From NCBI GenBank assembly GCA_002307035.1, contig DBTL01000151.1, positions 1-43,610 of the forward strand: a DNA stretch of 43,610 bases. Reading direction: 5' to 3'. The notes under the pieces were generated by a model. The model had not been told where the DNA came from, ran no database searches, and saw only the letters and a list, made by a program, of their open reading frames with translations. Below, piece after piece: positions 17,976-25,873 of the stretch. Made by a program: the position numbers and the translations under genes. Origin of the DNA: Bacteroides sp. UBA1317. Its GTDB lineage: Bacteria > Bacteroidota > Bacteroidia > Bacteroidales > Bacteroidaceae. Every line of letters starts with the position of its first letter. Position 1 is the stretch's first letter.

Positions 17976-18089
17976 CTCCGACTTCGAAGAAGATAAAAGT
18001 ATCAAGCACTATATTCGTTTTCTCTAAAATTAAGCCATATAAAAGCCCACAACAAAAAACAAGCAGCACTTAACCATCTCTACTATACT

Positions 18090-20126
18090 TTAATTATTGG
18101 CATAACTGTGCATTCCTCCCAAAAAGTAATTTACACCAAAATAAGTCATTAATACAGTAGAAAAAGCTAATATTAAAAACCAATGAAAATACATCGTTTT
18201 CTCGAATGATTTAAAGCTTTGTATATGAAAAGCGATACTATAAGTCATAAAAGTTATGAGTGCCCAAACCTCTTTCGGATCCCATGCCCAATAACGTCCC
18301 CATGACAAATTAGCCCATACAGCACCCACAAAGATGCCTATACCCAAGAAAAAAACTGCAAGATAAAGCAACATACGACTAAACAATGTTAATCGCTCAA
18401 TTTGTTCGTCTCTTTCCAGATGCATTTTTTTTCTGTAGCTCCACTGCATAAATAGCACAGTTATGCCATTGAGAAACAAAAAACCAAAGAGAGAATAAGA
18501 CACCATGAGAAGTGATACATGCAGGCTAAGAAGTGGAGATAAAAGCACTGGCATGAGAGGAGTTATTTGAGGGGTCATTTGCACCAAACTGGCTACCAGC
18601 AACGTAAGACCTGAAAAAAGAAAGCCAAAGATAATAGTAAATGAGAAACGACGGCAAAGCAGAAGTGCGACCAACATGGCGCACCAAGCTATAAACTGCA
18701 TCGTTTCATAGCCATTACTTAACGGAAAATGGCCTGCAATATATGTACGCAGACAAAGGCCTAAAGTATGAAAAAGAAAAGAACAAAGAAGTATCCATTT
18801 TGCAATATAGAACACTTTTTGAAGAAAAAAGAAACGCCTCCCTTGCATGCAAAAAAAAAGAAAGAGAATAGATCCAAGCGTAAGATTTATGGGATAAAGT
18901 AAAGTAGAAAAAGGGATTTTATTATAAAGGATCTCAATCTGTATTTTGAGGTTAGACAGAGGCCGTACACCCTCTGGAATAAACTTAACCAACATTCCTG
19001 CCTTCAACATATTAATAATCGCAACCTTTTCATCGACTTCTGTAATAGCTTTAATTAAGGAGCTTTGCTTACTATTCTGATGAAGTTTATTCCAATATGT
19101 CTGTAATCTATAATCCTCTTTATCAGTATAAAAGTCCTTGTAACGAGCATATTCTCCAACTCCAAGCAGATGTCGTAACTCTTGGCTCTTAATACGAATC
19201 ATAGGTTCATTTTGCCACTTATCAAAATACAACATCCATCCGGTAAGTATTTGTTCGGGAGTGAATCGTTTATAATCCTTTTTTTCCGTAAGTTTCATGA
19301 CAAAATCCCGTGCAAGAGTATTAAATGGGGCCAACCGGCCATTATAAATAATCTGTTTAGTACCATAAGCTTCTGCTTGCTGTCGGCTGAGAACATTTTG
19401 AGCTTCGACAACATCCAAAGGCCATAAAAAAAGCACACACACACCTATCTGTTTAAACAATGGATGAGATAAAAGTTTCCTGAAACCTCCATCAGGTGCA
19501 ATCAAGACACAAAAGATGGCAACAAGAAGCAGTATATATCCAGCATAAGAAATAAGAATTCCCCATGGATCATAATTTACAGAGAACCAACCTCCACCAC
19601 AATCTTCATCAAAAGAATTTTGATAAAAACGATATCCATAGTAAGAAAATATCTTATTCATAGATATGTCTCCACTTACTCTTGTATCCCCCATCGCATA
19701 TACTGAACTGATATAATCAGAAGGTGTATCTGTCCCAGGATAGTAAACAACTCGGAGAGTTTTAAGTCTAAGAGTAAAAGGGAAAGTGACCTTTTCGTGG
19801 CTATCAATATCAATAAAAAAAGAGCTAGTTTCTCCCTGCCGCAAATGAATCATTCCTTGGTGGCCCGAAAAGTGCGTAATAAAAGCTCCAAAAAGAATAA
19901 TTCCAAAAGAAAAGTGCAACAAAAAAACAGCTTTACGTTTATGTATTTTCCTAATAAAAAGGTATATAAAAGAAGATAGAGCAAGAGAGAACCAAAAGAA
20001 GATAAACCATGGAGAGTCATAGATAATATCATTCACTATCTTAGTACCATATAATTTTTCTATGAAAGTGGCTGTTCCCAAGCAAATTAGTATCAATACA
20101 TAAAGAAAAAAGACGAGTTGCTTCAT
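18090..20126 (-). CDS. ccsBA: CcsBA-type fused cytochrome c synthetase (ResB-CcsA)
   Basis: 678 aa. The N-terminal half is ResB/CcsB-like: helices near 5-60 and 65-85, a periplasmic part with FPFTLRLKTLRV and YGYRFYQNSFDED, and a helix near 185-210. The C-terminal half is CcsA-like: many helices, the tryptophan-rich haem motif WANLSWGRYWAWDPKEVW (604-621), and conserved histidines in GHFPLSNGYE (H466), LSLHVSLL (H536) and IAFHIQS (H634). This System II machine moves haem outward and joins it to CxxCH motifs. It is the last gene of a four-gene operon, 1 base after the Rid-like gene, and the operon's own PD40 protein carries a CxxCH, so it may serve that protein. Confidence 0.92.
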   Translation of the reverse strand: MKQLVFFLYVLILICLGTATFIEKLYGTKIVNDIIYDSPWFIFFWFSLALSSFIYLFIRKIHKRKAVFLLHFSFGIILFGAFITHFSGHQGMIHLRQGETSSFFIDIDSHEKVTFPFTLRLKTLRVVYYPGTDTPSDYISSVYAMGDTRVSGDISMNKIFSYYGYRFYQNSFDEDCGGGWFSVNYDPWGILISYAGYILLLVAIFCVLIAPDGGFRKLLSHPLFKQIGVCVLFLWPLDVVEAQNVLSRQQAEAYGTKQIIYNGRLAPFNTLARDFVMKLTEKKDYKRFTPEQILTGWMLYFDKWQNEPMIRIKSQELRHLLGVGEYARYKDFYTDKEDYRLQTYWNKLHQNSKQSSLIKAITEVDEKVAIINMLKAGMLVKFIPEGVRPLSNLKIQIEILYNKIPFSTLLYPINLTLGSILFLFFCMQGRRFFFLQKVFYIAKWILLCSFLFHTLGLCLRTYIAGHFPLSNGYETMQFIAWCAMLVALLLCRRFSFTIIFGFLFSGLTLLVASLVQMTPQITPLMPVLLSPLLSLHVSLLMVSYSLFGFLFLNGITVLFMQWSYRKKMHLERDEQIERLTLFSRMLLYLAVFFLGIGIFVGAVWANLSWGRYWAWDPKEVWALITFMTYSIAFHIQSFKSFEKTMYFHWFLILAFSTVLMTYFGVNYFLGGMHSYANN

Positions 20127-20127
20127 C

Positions 20128-21243
20128 TCAGAAAAATTTAAAGTCTATATTTCTTTCAACCTTTACGGCAATACATTCCATTTCTATCAGCCAAGTGGAG
20201 CGACAAACTGGTGCTAGTAGAAATTGTTTAGGAACCCGAGGAAAGCGTTTTTCAAGCATAAGCTTAATTACAGAATAATCTGCCACATCGCGCAGATAGA
20301 TAATAATTTGCGCTAAATGTTCAAAACCGGCATTTCCTTCTTTCAGAAGTTTCTCTACGTTCTCACACATTCGATGGGCCTGCAAAACAACATCTCCGAG
20401 GTGTAGCACATCTCCATTGCTGTCTATACTAGCTGTTCCACTGATATAAAGCTGCCGCCTGTCTCCATATAATACACTTACACCTCTTTCGAAAGTGACT
20501 CCATACACGGCTGTGGCACTCAAATGGTTCGGTGCATAAAGATACTTCATTTGTTTAGGTTGTAATCCTTTTACAGCATAAGCATCTAGCAGTACATGAA
20601 TATTAAAATTTGCATGACGCCCCTCAATGCCTGTGCTAGCTATATAATGAGTATTCTCAGTCAATCCTTGTTCAATAAAGTTCTCACGACGAGCTTTTAC
20701 CATTCCTGCATAGTTCACATCTATGTTTTGCACAAAAAACCAAGTTCGGACACAATTTTCAACTAAAGTACATCCTCGTCGCTGCAACTCGGTCTCATAG
20801 TTTTTTAATAATAAATGAGTTTGTTCTTCTGAATTGCCTAAAGCTATTCCGGCACCAGCCATCCAATAGTGTTCATAAGCTGGATTTGCATTCGTTATTA
20901 GATAGCACCATAAGGCGATCTTGCTACCATCCAAGGGAGGTTGTTGAATAATAGAAGTACTGCAGGACGGAAACGACTTCAAATCATCTTGTAGCTTTTC
21001 AACCTGATTAGCGATATCGCTAAGAAAGTAACGCTTCATAACCGGTTTTGCATCGTCTATCAATCGATCTTTTAACAATTCATTATAAGCAGAATGCAAA
21101 TTTTGCAATTGCGTTTCATAATTTAGACTTTTCCCCTTAACATGAAACATAAGATGATATTCCATTGCATGACCGGTTGTTCCCAAAAAAGAAACTTCCA
21201 CATTAACATTGTAGGAAGAAAATAGATAAGACTTATATTTCAT
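20128..21243 (-). CDS. Rid/YjgF-like protein resembling chorismatase family
   Basis: 371 aa, no signal peptide or membrane helix, so cytoplasmic. Residues about 155-215 (CVRTWFFVQNIDVNYAGMVKARRENF) and about 270-365 (LYISGTASID, HLGDVVLQAHRMCENVEKLL, IIIYLRDVADYSVIKLMLEKRFP) look like two YjgF-type folds in tandem, as in the FkbO/Hyg5 chorismatases and related Rid proteins. The real reaction is unknown: it could be imine deamination, chorismate cleavage or another. Its start overlaps the stop of the PD40 gene by 4 bases (ATGA), which indicates translational coupling, and ccsBA follows after 1 base. A cytoplasmic Rid-type enzyme inside a cytochrome-maturation operon is unexpected. Confidence 0.75.
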   Translation of the reverse strand: MKYKSYLFSSYNVNVEVSFLGTTGHAMEYHLMFHVKGKSLNYETQLQNLHSAYNELLKDRLIDDAKPVMKRYFLSDIANQVEKLQDDLKSFPSCSTSIIQQPPLDGSKIALWCYLITNANPAYEHYWMAGAGIALGNSEEQTHLLLKNYETELQRRGCTLVENCVRTWFFVQNIDVNYAGMVKARRENFIEQGLTENTHYIASTGIEGRHANFNIHVLLDAYAVKGLQPKQMKYLYAPNHLSATAVYGVTFERGVSVLYGDRRQLYISGTASIDSNGDVLHLGDVVLQAHRMCENVEKLLKEGNAGFEHLAQIIIYLRDVADYSVIKLMLEKRFPRVPKQFLLAPVCRSTWLIEMECIAVKVERNIDFKFF

Positions 21244-22703
21244 TTTTGAATCGTTACATGTGTTCGTTTATTAGAGGTAAGGCCGTTTTCCATTTCTCTA
21301 AGATTCCACTTTACAGGGGAGGAAACAAATTCAGGCACATTATAAGAATAAACAGATTCGTCATAATAGGTTAGCGGTTCTTTTTGAGGTAAGAGAAAAG
21401 GTTTACCAACAAATCCATCTTCGTTAATAGAGGCAATATATAATCGAGTATATAGGCCCCCGTCTCTACGACTGCTAAACACAAACCAGCGAGAATTACT
21501 ACTCCAGCTATGATAACTCTCTGTATCATTACTATTTACTTCATCTAATCTTTTCAGACTCTTATTCGTCAAATTAAACAACCATAGATCAGCTTCTTTA
21601 TGCCAAATCGGGAAATTCCCATAATCTGATAATGTGAACATTAGATATTTACCATCATAAGAAGGACGAGGAAAAGAAATACTTTTATTCATCGATTTTG
21701 TTGAGATCAATGTATCTATGTGATCACCAAATGTTCCTTTTTCAGGGTCAAAAGCAATACTACACAGGCTATATTTAACTTCTTTATATTCTTCAGGAAT
21801 CGCCTTCTGGTCGGCCGAACAAAAAAATAATGTACGACCATCAGCAGAAAAGGCAGGAAAAGTTTCAAACGATTTAGTTGCCAAAAGGCTATTAGTCAAT
21901 ATGCGTTTAGTATTCGGTTGATAAACAATTATATCGGAAGCCATATCAATAACCTCCACACGCTCATCCTTGCCCATATGGAATGCTTGGCGAGTATTAT
22001 TAACAGAATAAGCAATATATTTTCCGGAAGGATGCCAATAAGGGTACACAAAGTTAGATAATGTACTTTCTGTTCTTGTATCCAGAAATTCAGGAACCCC
22101 ATTAATAGTCATTATTGTAGCGCCTTTTTCTCCACGAACATGTAAACTAGAATAGTCAGGACTTGCTTTCTTAAAAGAATGACAATTTACACAAGAGCCT
22201 GTGATCAGAGTGTTTTCAAATAGAGTTTTTTGAGTATAAGATCTCAACTCACGTTGATAAATACCCATCTTACTATATACTTCGTAACCTGGTGCTACCA
22301 GACGATAAACTAAACCATAGTCAATAGAATCTTTGCTTATATATAAAGGAAAGTCACGGTATTGGATCCATTTTTTTTCTTTTTTCACACAAACGGTTAC
22401 CATAATGCTATCTCCCCTGTTACTCTCAAGTATTTTTCTCCATTCTTTAGGTGAAAAAGAAAAGTCTATTCCACTTTCATGTAATTCACCTCCCTTATTT
22501 GCTTTCACAACAACATCTATTGACTCAATGCCATCGCCCAACATCGTAAAATTTAAGGGTGCAATGGTCGCTGGAATTGTGACTCCCACATAATCGGGAT
22601 AAATAGAAGGATACGTATTTGTAAAAAGAGGCGAAGTTACATGTTCACAAGAGACCAAGAAGATGATCCCAAGAAATGATTTTGCTATATTCATTCTTTT
22701 CAT
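21240..22703 (-). CDS. PD40 beta-propeller lipoprotein with one c-type haem motif
   Basis: 487 aa. The signal peptide ends in a lipobox (FLVSC, C19), so it is a lipoprotein. CVNCH at 171-175 is a perfect single c-type haem-binding motif. At least four TolB/PD40-like blades follow, near 220-234 (YPYWHPSGKYIAYS), 282-296 (FPAFSADGRTLFFCS), 344-358 (FPRPSYDGKYLMFT) and 397-411 (YHSWSSNSRWFVFSS). I read it as a haem-bearing propeller, perhaps an electron-transfer or binding protein on the periplasmic or outer face. Pairing with CcsBA in the same operon supports real haem attachment. The partner or substrate is unknown. Confidence 0.85.
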   Translation of the reverse strand: MKRMNIAKSFLGIIFLVSCEHVTSPLFTNTYPSIYPDYVGVTIPATIAPLNFTMLGDGIESIDVVVKANKGGELHESGIDFSFSPKEWRKILESNRGDSIMVTVCVKKEKKWIQYRDFPLYISKDSIDYGLVYRLVAPGYEVYSKMGIYQRELRSYTQKTLFENTLITGSCVNCHSFKKASPDYSSLHVRGEKGATIMTINGVPEFLDTRTESTLSNFVYPYWHPSGKYIAYSVNNTRQAFHMGKDERVEVIDMASDIIVYQPNTKRILTNSLLATKSFETFPAFSADGRTLFFCSADQKAIPEEYKEVKYSLCSIAFDPEKGTFGDHIDTLISTKSMNKSISFPRPSYDGKYLMFTLSDYGNFPIWHKEADLWLFNLTNKSLKRLDEVNSNDTESYHSWSSNSRWFVFSSRRDGGLYTRLYIASINEDGFVGKPFLLPQKEPLTYYDESVYSYNVPEFVSSPVKWNLREMENGLTSNKRTHVTIQK

Positions 22704-22708
22704 TTTTC

Positions 22709-24490
22709 TTATTTTCTAAAATGTAAATAGTACCAATATGTATCACCAAAATCATTCCTCAATAATGGCTCCGAATTCTTTTGTTGTATACAAATCTGAG
22801 CATAGCCTTGCAAACGTTCTATTATCTTCGGATTGATAGACCAAGGAGTCCTTTCTCTGAGCGGATTATGATTCTGACACCACATAAACAACAAAGCTTC
22901 CTGATAACTTTTCGGAATATGATTATATCCTAAATATCTTCCTAATGGATAATATCGATAAAAGTGCTCCAAATTTTTATCTAATAATGTATAAGCTATC
23001 AGATATTCAAAAGCCATGCGATTGCTTTTATTATTTTGGAATAATAAACCCAACATAACGTCTCTTTCGTTAGCGCTAAAAAGAAAATCTTGTTTAAACC
23101 GCATCCTCTTTAGCTCTCCCCAATCAGGGTGCTTATTAATCTTCTCCTCATCATTTAAAAAAGCCAGAACCTCCATAGCCCAACTCCGATAGAACAAGGT
23201 TTGTTTTAACATCTTCAAATATTTACCAGCAACCTTGTATTGACCATTTATAATATTTGTTTCTGCTAAACGTTTAAAGCAATAAGCACTTTTCTGATAA
23301 TCAGGAATGGCCTCCATTGCTTCAAAAACAAAACGTTGAGCAGTATTTATCATTCCTAAATGATAGTAAATTTCACCTGTAGAAAGTGGAGAAGTAAAAT
23401 CCCGTTCGAAAGTTGGCAATAGACCTTCAACTCCATTTTGATAATAACTAAACATTTTATCAGCTAATACACTTTTTTTTGCAAGAGCTAAATTTAAACA
23501 AGAGACAGAGATCGGAGACGTTGGATTTTTTTCGTCTGCCATAACCAATATCCGATCCCATTGTTGCATTTGCACAGAGTGAATATACCCCATCACTTCT
23601 TCTTTATCCCAATTAGCTACAGTATTTATCAAATAAGTGCCAGTAATTAAAATCAAAAACAGTTGTAAAATGATGGCTAGCGTATATTTTTTCATTGAAG
23701 ACAGAAGTGGGAAAAATCGAGTAGAAACAGGTATAAGAATAAGTAATAAGCAAACAAAAAAATGTCCATAAGGTGGAATTGTGGGAAAACGATAAAAACC
23801 AATGCCCCACCACAAGCGTTCTAACGGATATTGATAAAAACACTTCGCAATTAAGGGAGAAAAAACAATCAATAAAAAGGAAGTTAGCACAAACATCCAC
23901 CAACGACTATCCATTCGCTCTCGCCAATAATAAATCTCTAATAAAATAACGAATATAACAAAAACCCAGAAACAACCACCTGAAAAGAAGTAAAGGATGG
24001 GAATAGCAACAAAACAAGATATCAAGCGGATGCTTCGTATAGATATTTTTATGCTGAGAATCACTGCAAACAGATTTAACAACAAGGATATTAATCCCGA
24101 TAACATATAGTTTTCATCACAAAACAAAATCCAATAAGCTATTGCCGGTAATAAAGATAAAGGGTAGCAGGCTGGGTTTTTATTCATTCTATTTGCAATC
24201 CAAACAAACATTATTTGCAATAAGACCAATAAAGAAGAAAGAATGAGCGCACCAGCCCATGAATAAATATAAAATTGAATAAAAAAGTTACCTAAATAAT
24301 CAGACAAGCCACCAGGGTGCGATATCCTATCTATAAAATAGTCCGATGTGTACAGAAACATTTGAAATAACTCCTGGTATTGCACATGAAAAGGATAATA
24401 AAAATTAAAGAAAAGAAAGATACTCATTCCCAGAAAAAAGGATATTAGAATATTAACTCTATTTATATGAACACTAGATATTTCTTTCAT
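22709..24490 (-). CDS. polytopic membrane protein with C-terminal TPR-like region (DUF6057-like)
   Basis: 593 aa. The first 290 residues or so are mostly hydrophobic and hold roughly eight to ten membrane helices. The last 300 residues are soluble and alpha-helical, with TPR-like repeats (for example around STGEIYYHLGMINTAQRFVFEAMEA and KSAYCFKRLAETNIINGQYKVAGKYLKML). I recall this as resembling the DUF6057 group, but the family name is from memory and the function is unknown. It is the first gene of the operon, 5 bases before the PD40 protein. It could be a membrane scaffold for the haem propeller. Confidence 0.75.
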   Translation of the reverse strand: MKEISSVHINRVNILISFFLGMSIFLFFNFYYPFHVQYQELFQMFLYTSDYFIDRISHPGGLSDYLGNFFIQFYIYSWAGALILSSLLVLLQIMFVWIANRMNKNPACYPLSLLPAIAYWILFCDENYMLSGLISLLLNLFAVILSIKISIRSIRLISCFVAIPILYFFSGGCFWVFVIFVILLEIYYWRERMDSRWWMFVLTSFLLIVFSPLIAKCFYQYPLERLWWGIGFYRFPTIPPYGHFFVCLLLILIPVSTRFFPLLSSMKKYTLAIILQLFLILITGTYLINTVANWDKEEVMGYIHSVQMQQWDRILVMADEKNPTSPISVSCLNLALAKKSVLADKMFSYYQNGVEGLLPTFERDFTSPLSTGEIYYHLGMINTAQRFVFEAMEAIPDYQKSAYCFKRLAETNIINGQYKVAGKYLKMLKQTLFYRSWAMEVLAFLNDEEKINKHPDWGELKRMRFKQDFLFSANERDVMLGLLFQNNKSNRMAFEYLIAYTLLDKNLEHFYRYYPLGRYLGYNHIPKSYQEALLFMWCQNHNPLRERTPWSINPKIIERLQGYAQICIQQKNSEPLLRNDFGDTYWYYLHFRK

Positions 24491-24516
24491 AATCAGTATT
24501 ATTTAAATATTTCCGT

Positions 24517-24565
24517 GAATTCCTCTTATCCGAAAAATCCAGATAAAATCTAAGAGGAAAAATTC
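24517..24565 (-). promoter_or_regulatory. leader hairpin of the cytochrome-maturation operon
   Basis: GAATTCCTCTTA (24517-24528) and TAAGAGGAAAAATTC (24551-24565) pair as 7 bp plus 5 bp with a three-base bulge and a 22-base loop. It lies between a possible -7 box (24573-24580) and the first start codon (24490), so it would be in the 5' leader. A regulatory or stabilising role is possible but unproven. Confidence 0.35.
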
Positions 24566-24572
24566 ATGCAGA

Positions 24573-24580
24573 CAAATATA
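24573..24580 (-). promoter_or_regulatory. possible -7 box of the DUF6057-PD40-Rid-ccsBA operon
   Basis: TATATTTG on the minus strand matches TAnnTTTG. The upstream TTTG at 24608-24611 is 27 bases away, too far for a standard -33 element, and the GATAAAAT box of the mannan promoters is not present at the phased distance. The operon is therefore probably outside that regulon. Confidence 0.3.
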
Positions 24581-24855
24581 AGGTAATTTTATTTCAGGAA
24601 ACTAGTACAAACGCCAACATCTCGTTGAGAACAACGAAATTAAAAATAAAAGATCATGTTAATTATAGTACTTTTAATTAAAGCATGCATTCAAAGATAC
24701 AAATAAATTTAATTTTTAAACTAAAAAAAGCTCTACTTCTCTCTGACTATAAAGATAAATCTAGGAAATGCAAAGGAGACAATATTAAAATGCCATCTCC
24801 AAATTAAACATTCCATTGATTTCAAACAATAGTTATGATTTACACTGGTTATCAG

Positions 24856-24893
24856 ACAAAGAAAGGCAACTCATATGACTTGCCCTTCTTTGT
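24856..24893 (-). terminator. hairpin terminator after the SusC-2 operon
   Basis: ACAAAGAAAGGCAA (24856-24869) and TTGCCCTTCTTTGT (24880-24893) form a 14-bp stem around a 10-base loop. The one irregular pair is A-C on the plus strand but a G-U wobble in a minus-strand transcript, so the structure fits RNA made from the SusC-2 operon, whose last stop is at 25012. There is no clear U tract. Confidence 0.55.
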
Positions 24894-25011
24894 TAACATC
24901 AAATATTCATACCTGTTTTTTATATTTGTTACGCGAATAACAGTATAAGTTTCATAGACAAAGTGAACGATAATAAATGCAATCTCGTTATTTTATATAA
25001 CTATTACGAAT

Positions 25012-25839
25012 TTATTCCGCTTTGAATACCCAATACCACCAGCCGTCGCCATCAAATTCCTGAGCTCCTAAAACCATTGTTTCATCATCGAGACTAACAA
25101 TATTATATGAACTCCAAGCACTGTAGTCTGCATCATTCAAATCATGCCCGCACAAAATATTAGTATTAGACAATGTTAAAACGCCAATACCATATGACCA
25201 ACCATTCGCTGTATTAGTAGACATATCAAAACTAAAAGTGCCAGATGTTTTTGTTCCATCAGCCGAAGTTTTCGTCATTTCTAATCCTTTCAAAGTAAAA
25301 GTCATATAAGCGCCTGAACCATCTGCTGTAAACCCTTTAGCGGTACATTGATCTGTAACATCCGAAGGATTTAGCACCCACCATGCCGGCCCTGACTCTG
25401 CATTGCTACCATTACCAAAACATTTCTCGCTCTTCCAAGTCCAAACTTTTGTTCCTGTTCCACAAAAATATCCATATTGGGGATCAACCTCATAAGCCAT
25501 ATCTTCAACAGTTATAGTATAGTCTTTCGTAAAAGTACTTCCATCTTGATTCATCGCTGTTACCGTTATAGTTTGCTGACCGGTAACAAACAATGTCATT
25601 TCCACCGAATTACCAACATAAGTTTTTACTCCATCTGTCCAATGACATGTTACAGGACTGGAAGTCTCACATAGCACCATATTGGTGTTTTTTCCATCCA
25701 ATTGCACAGGAGTGACTGTCGCCTCAAACTGGTCTACTGTTATGATTTCAGCAGAGCTGCCATCCTCTGTAATAGGATTGCAAGCCATGAAAAAGCCTAC
25801 AAGGATCAACTCCAGAAATATATAAAATATATTTTTCAT
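25012..25839 (-). CDS. SusE-position surface lipoprotein
   Basis: 275 aa lipoprotein: the signal peptide ends in LVGFFMAC with C20 as the lipidation site. Residues about 60-112 look like a PKD/Ig-type domain (TITVTAMNQDG, KDYTITVED). The C-terminal part (about 115-275) is rich in Trp and Gly and looks like a carbohydrate-binding beta-sandwich (WTWKSEKCFG, PAWWVLNP, GWWYWVFKAE). It lies 34 bases after SusD-2 as the last gene of that operon, where SusE/SusF-like glycan-binding proteins normally sit. No catalytic motif was recognised. The glycan is probably the same one imported by SusC-2/SusD-2. Confidence 0.75.
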   Translation of the reverse strand: MKNIFYIFLELILVGFFMACNPITEDGSSAEIITVDQFEATVTPVQLDGKNTNMVLCETSSPVTCHWTDGVKTYVGNSVEMTLFVTGQQTITVTAMNQDGSTFTKDYTITVEDMAYEVDPQYGYFCGTGTKVWTWKSEKCFGNGSNAESGPAWWVLNPSDVTDQCTAKGFTADGSGAYMTFTLKGLEMTKTSADGTKTSGTFSFDMSTNTANGWSYGIGVLTLSNTNILCGHDLNDADYSAWSSYNIVSLDDETMVLGAQEFDGDGWWYWVFKAE

Positions 25840-25873
25840 GTTTTTCTGTTTTTGTTTTCTAAATAATATCTAT

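Larger units (their letters stand above)
24491..25011. other. 521-bp AT-rich intergenic region between two minus-strand operons
   Basis: No convincing gene is seen. A hairpin suited to ending the SusC-2 operon lies at 24856-24893. Another inverted repeat (24517-24528 with 24551-24565) sits in what would be the leader of the DUF6057-like gene. CAAATATA at 24573-24580 reads TATATTTG on the minus strand and matches the Bacteroides -7 consensus, about 83 bases before the start codon at 24490. A clear -33 box at the usual distance is lacking. Confidence 0.6.

Noticed and set aside
17980..18089. Terminator for the cytochrome operon downstream of ccsBA
   Set aside because: Only a short CTTCGAAG palindrome is present. 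No stem of convincing length or U tract is seen between 17975 and 18090.
24573..24608. Fifth member of the shared mannan promoter box before the DUF6057-like gene
   Set aside because: A -7-like CAAATATA, an ATTTTATT and a TAGTAC are present on the plus strand, but the distances (5 and 9 bases instead of 28 and 6) do not match the other four sites.
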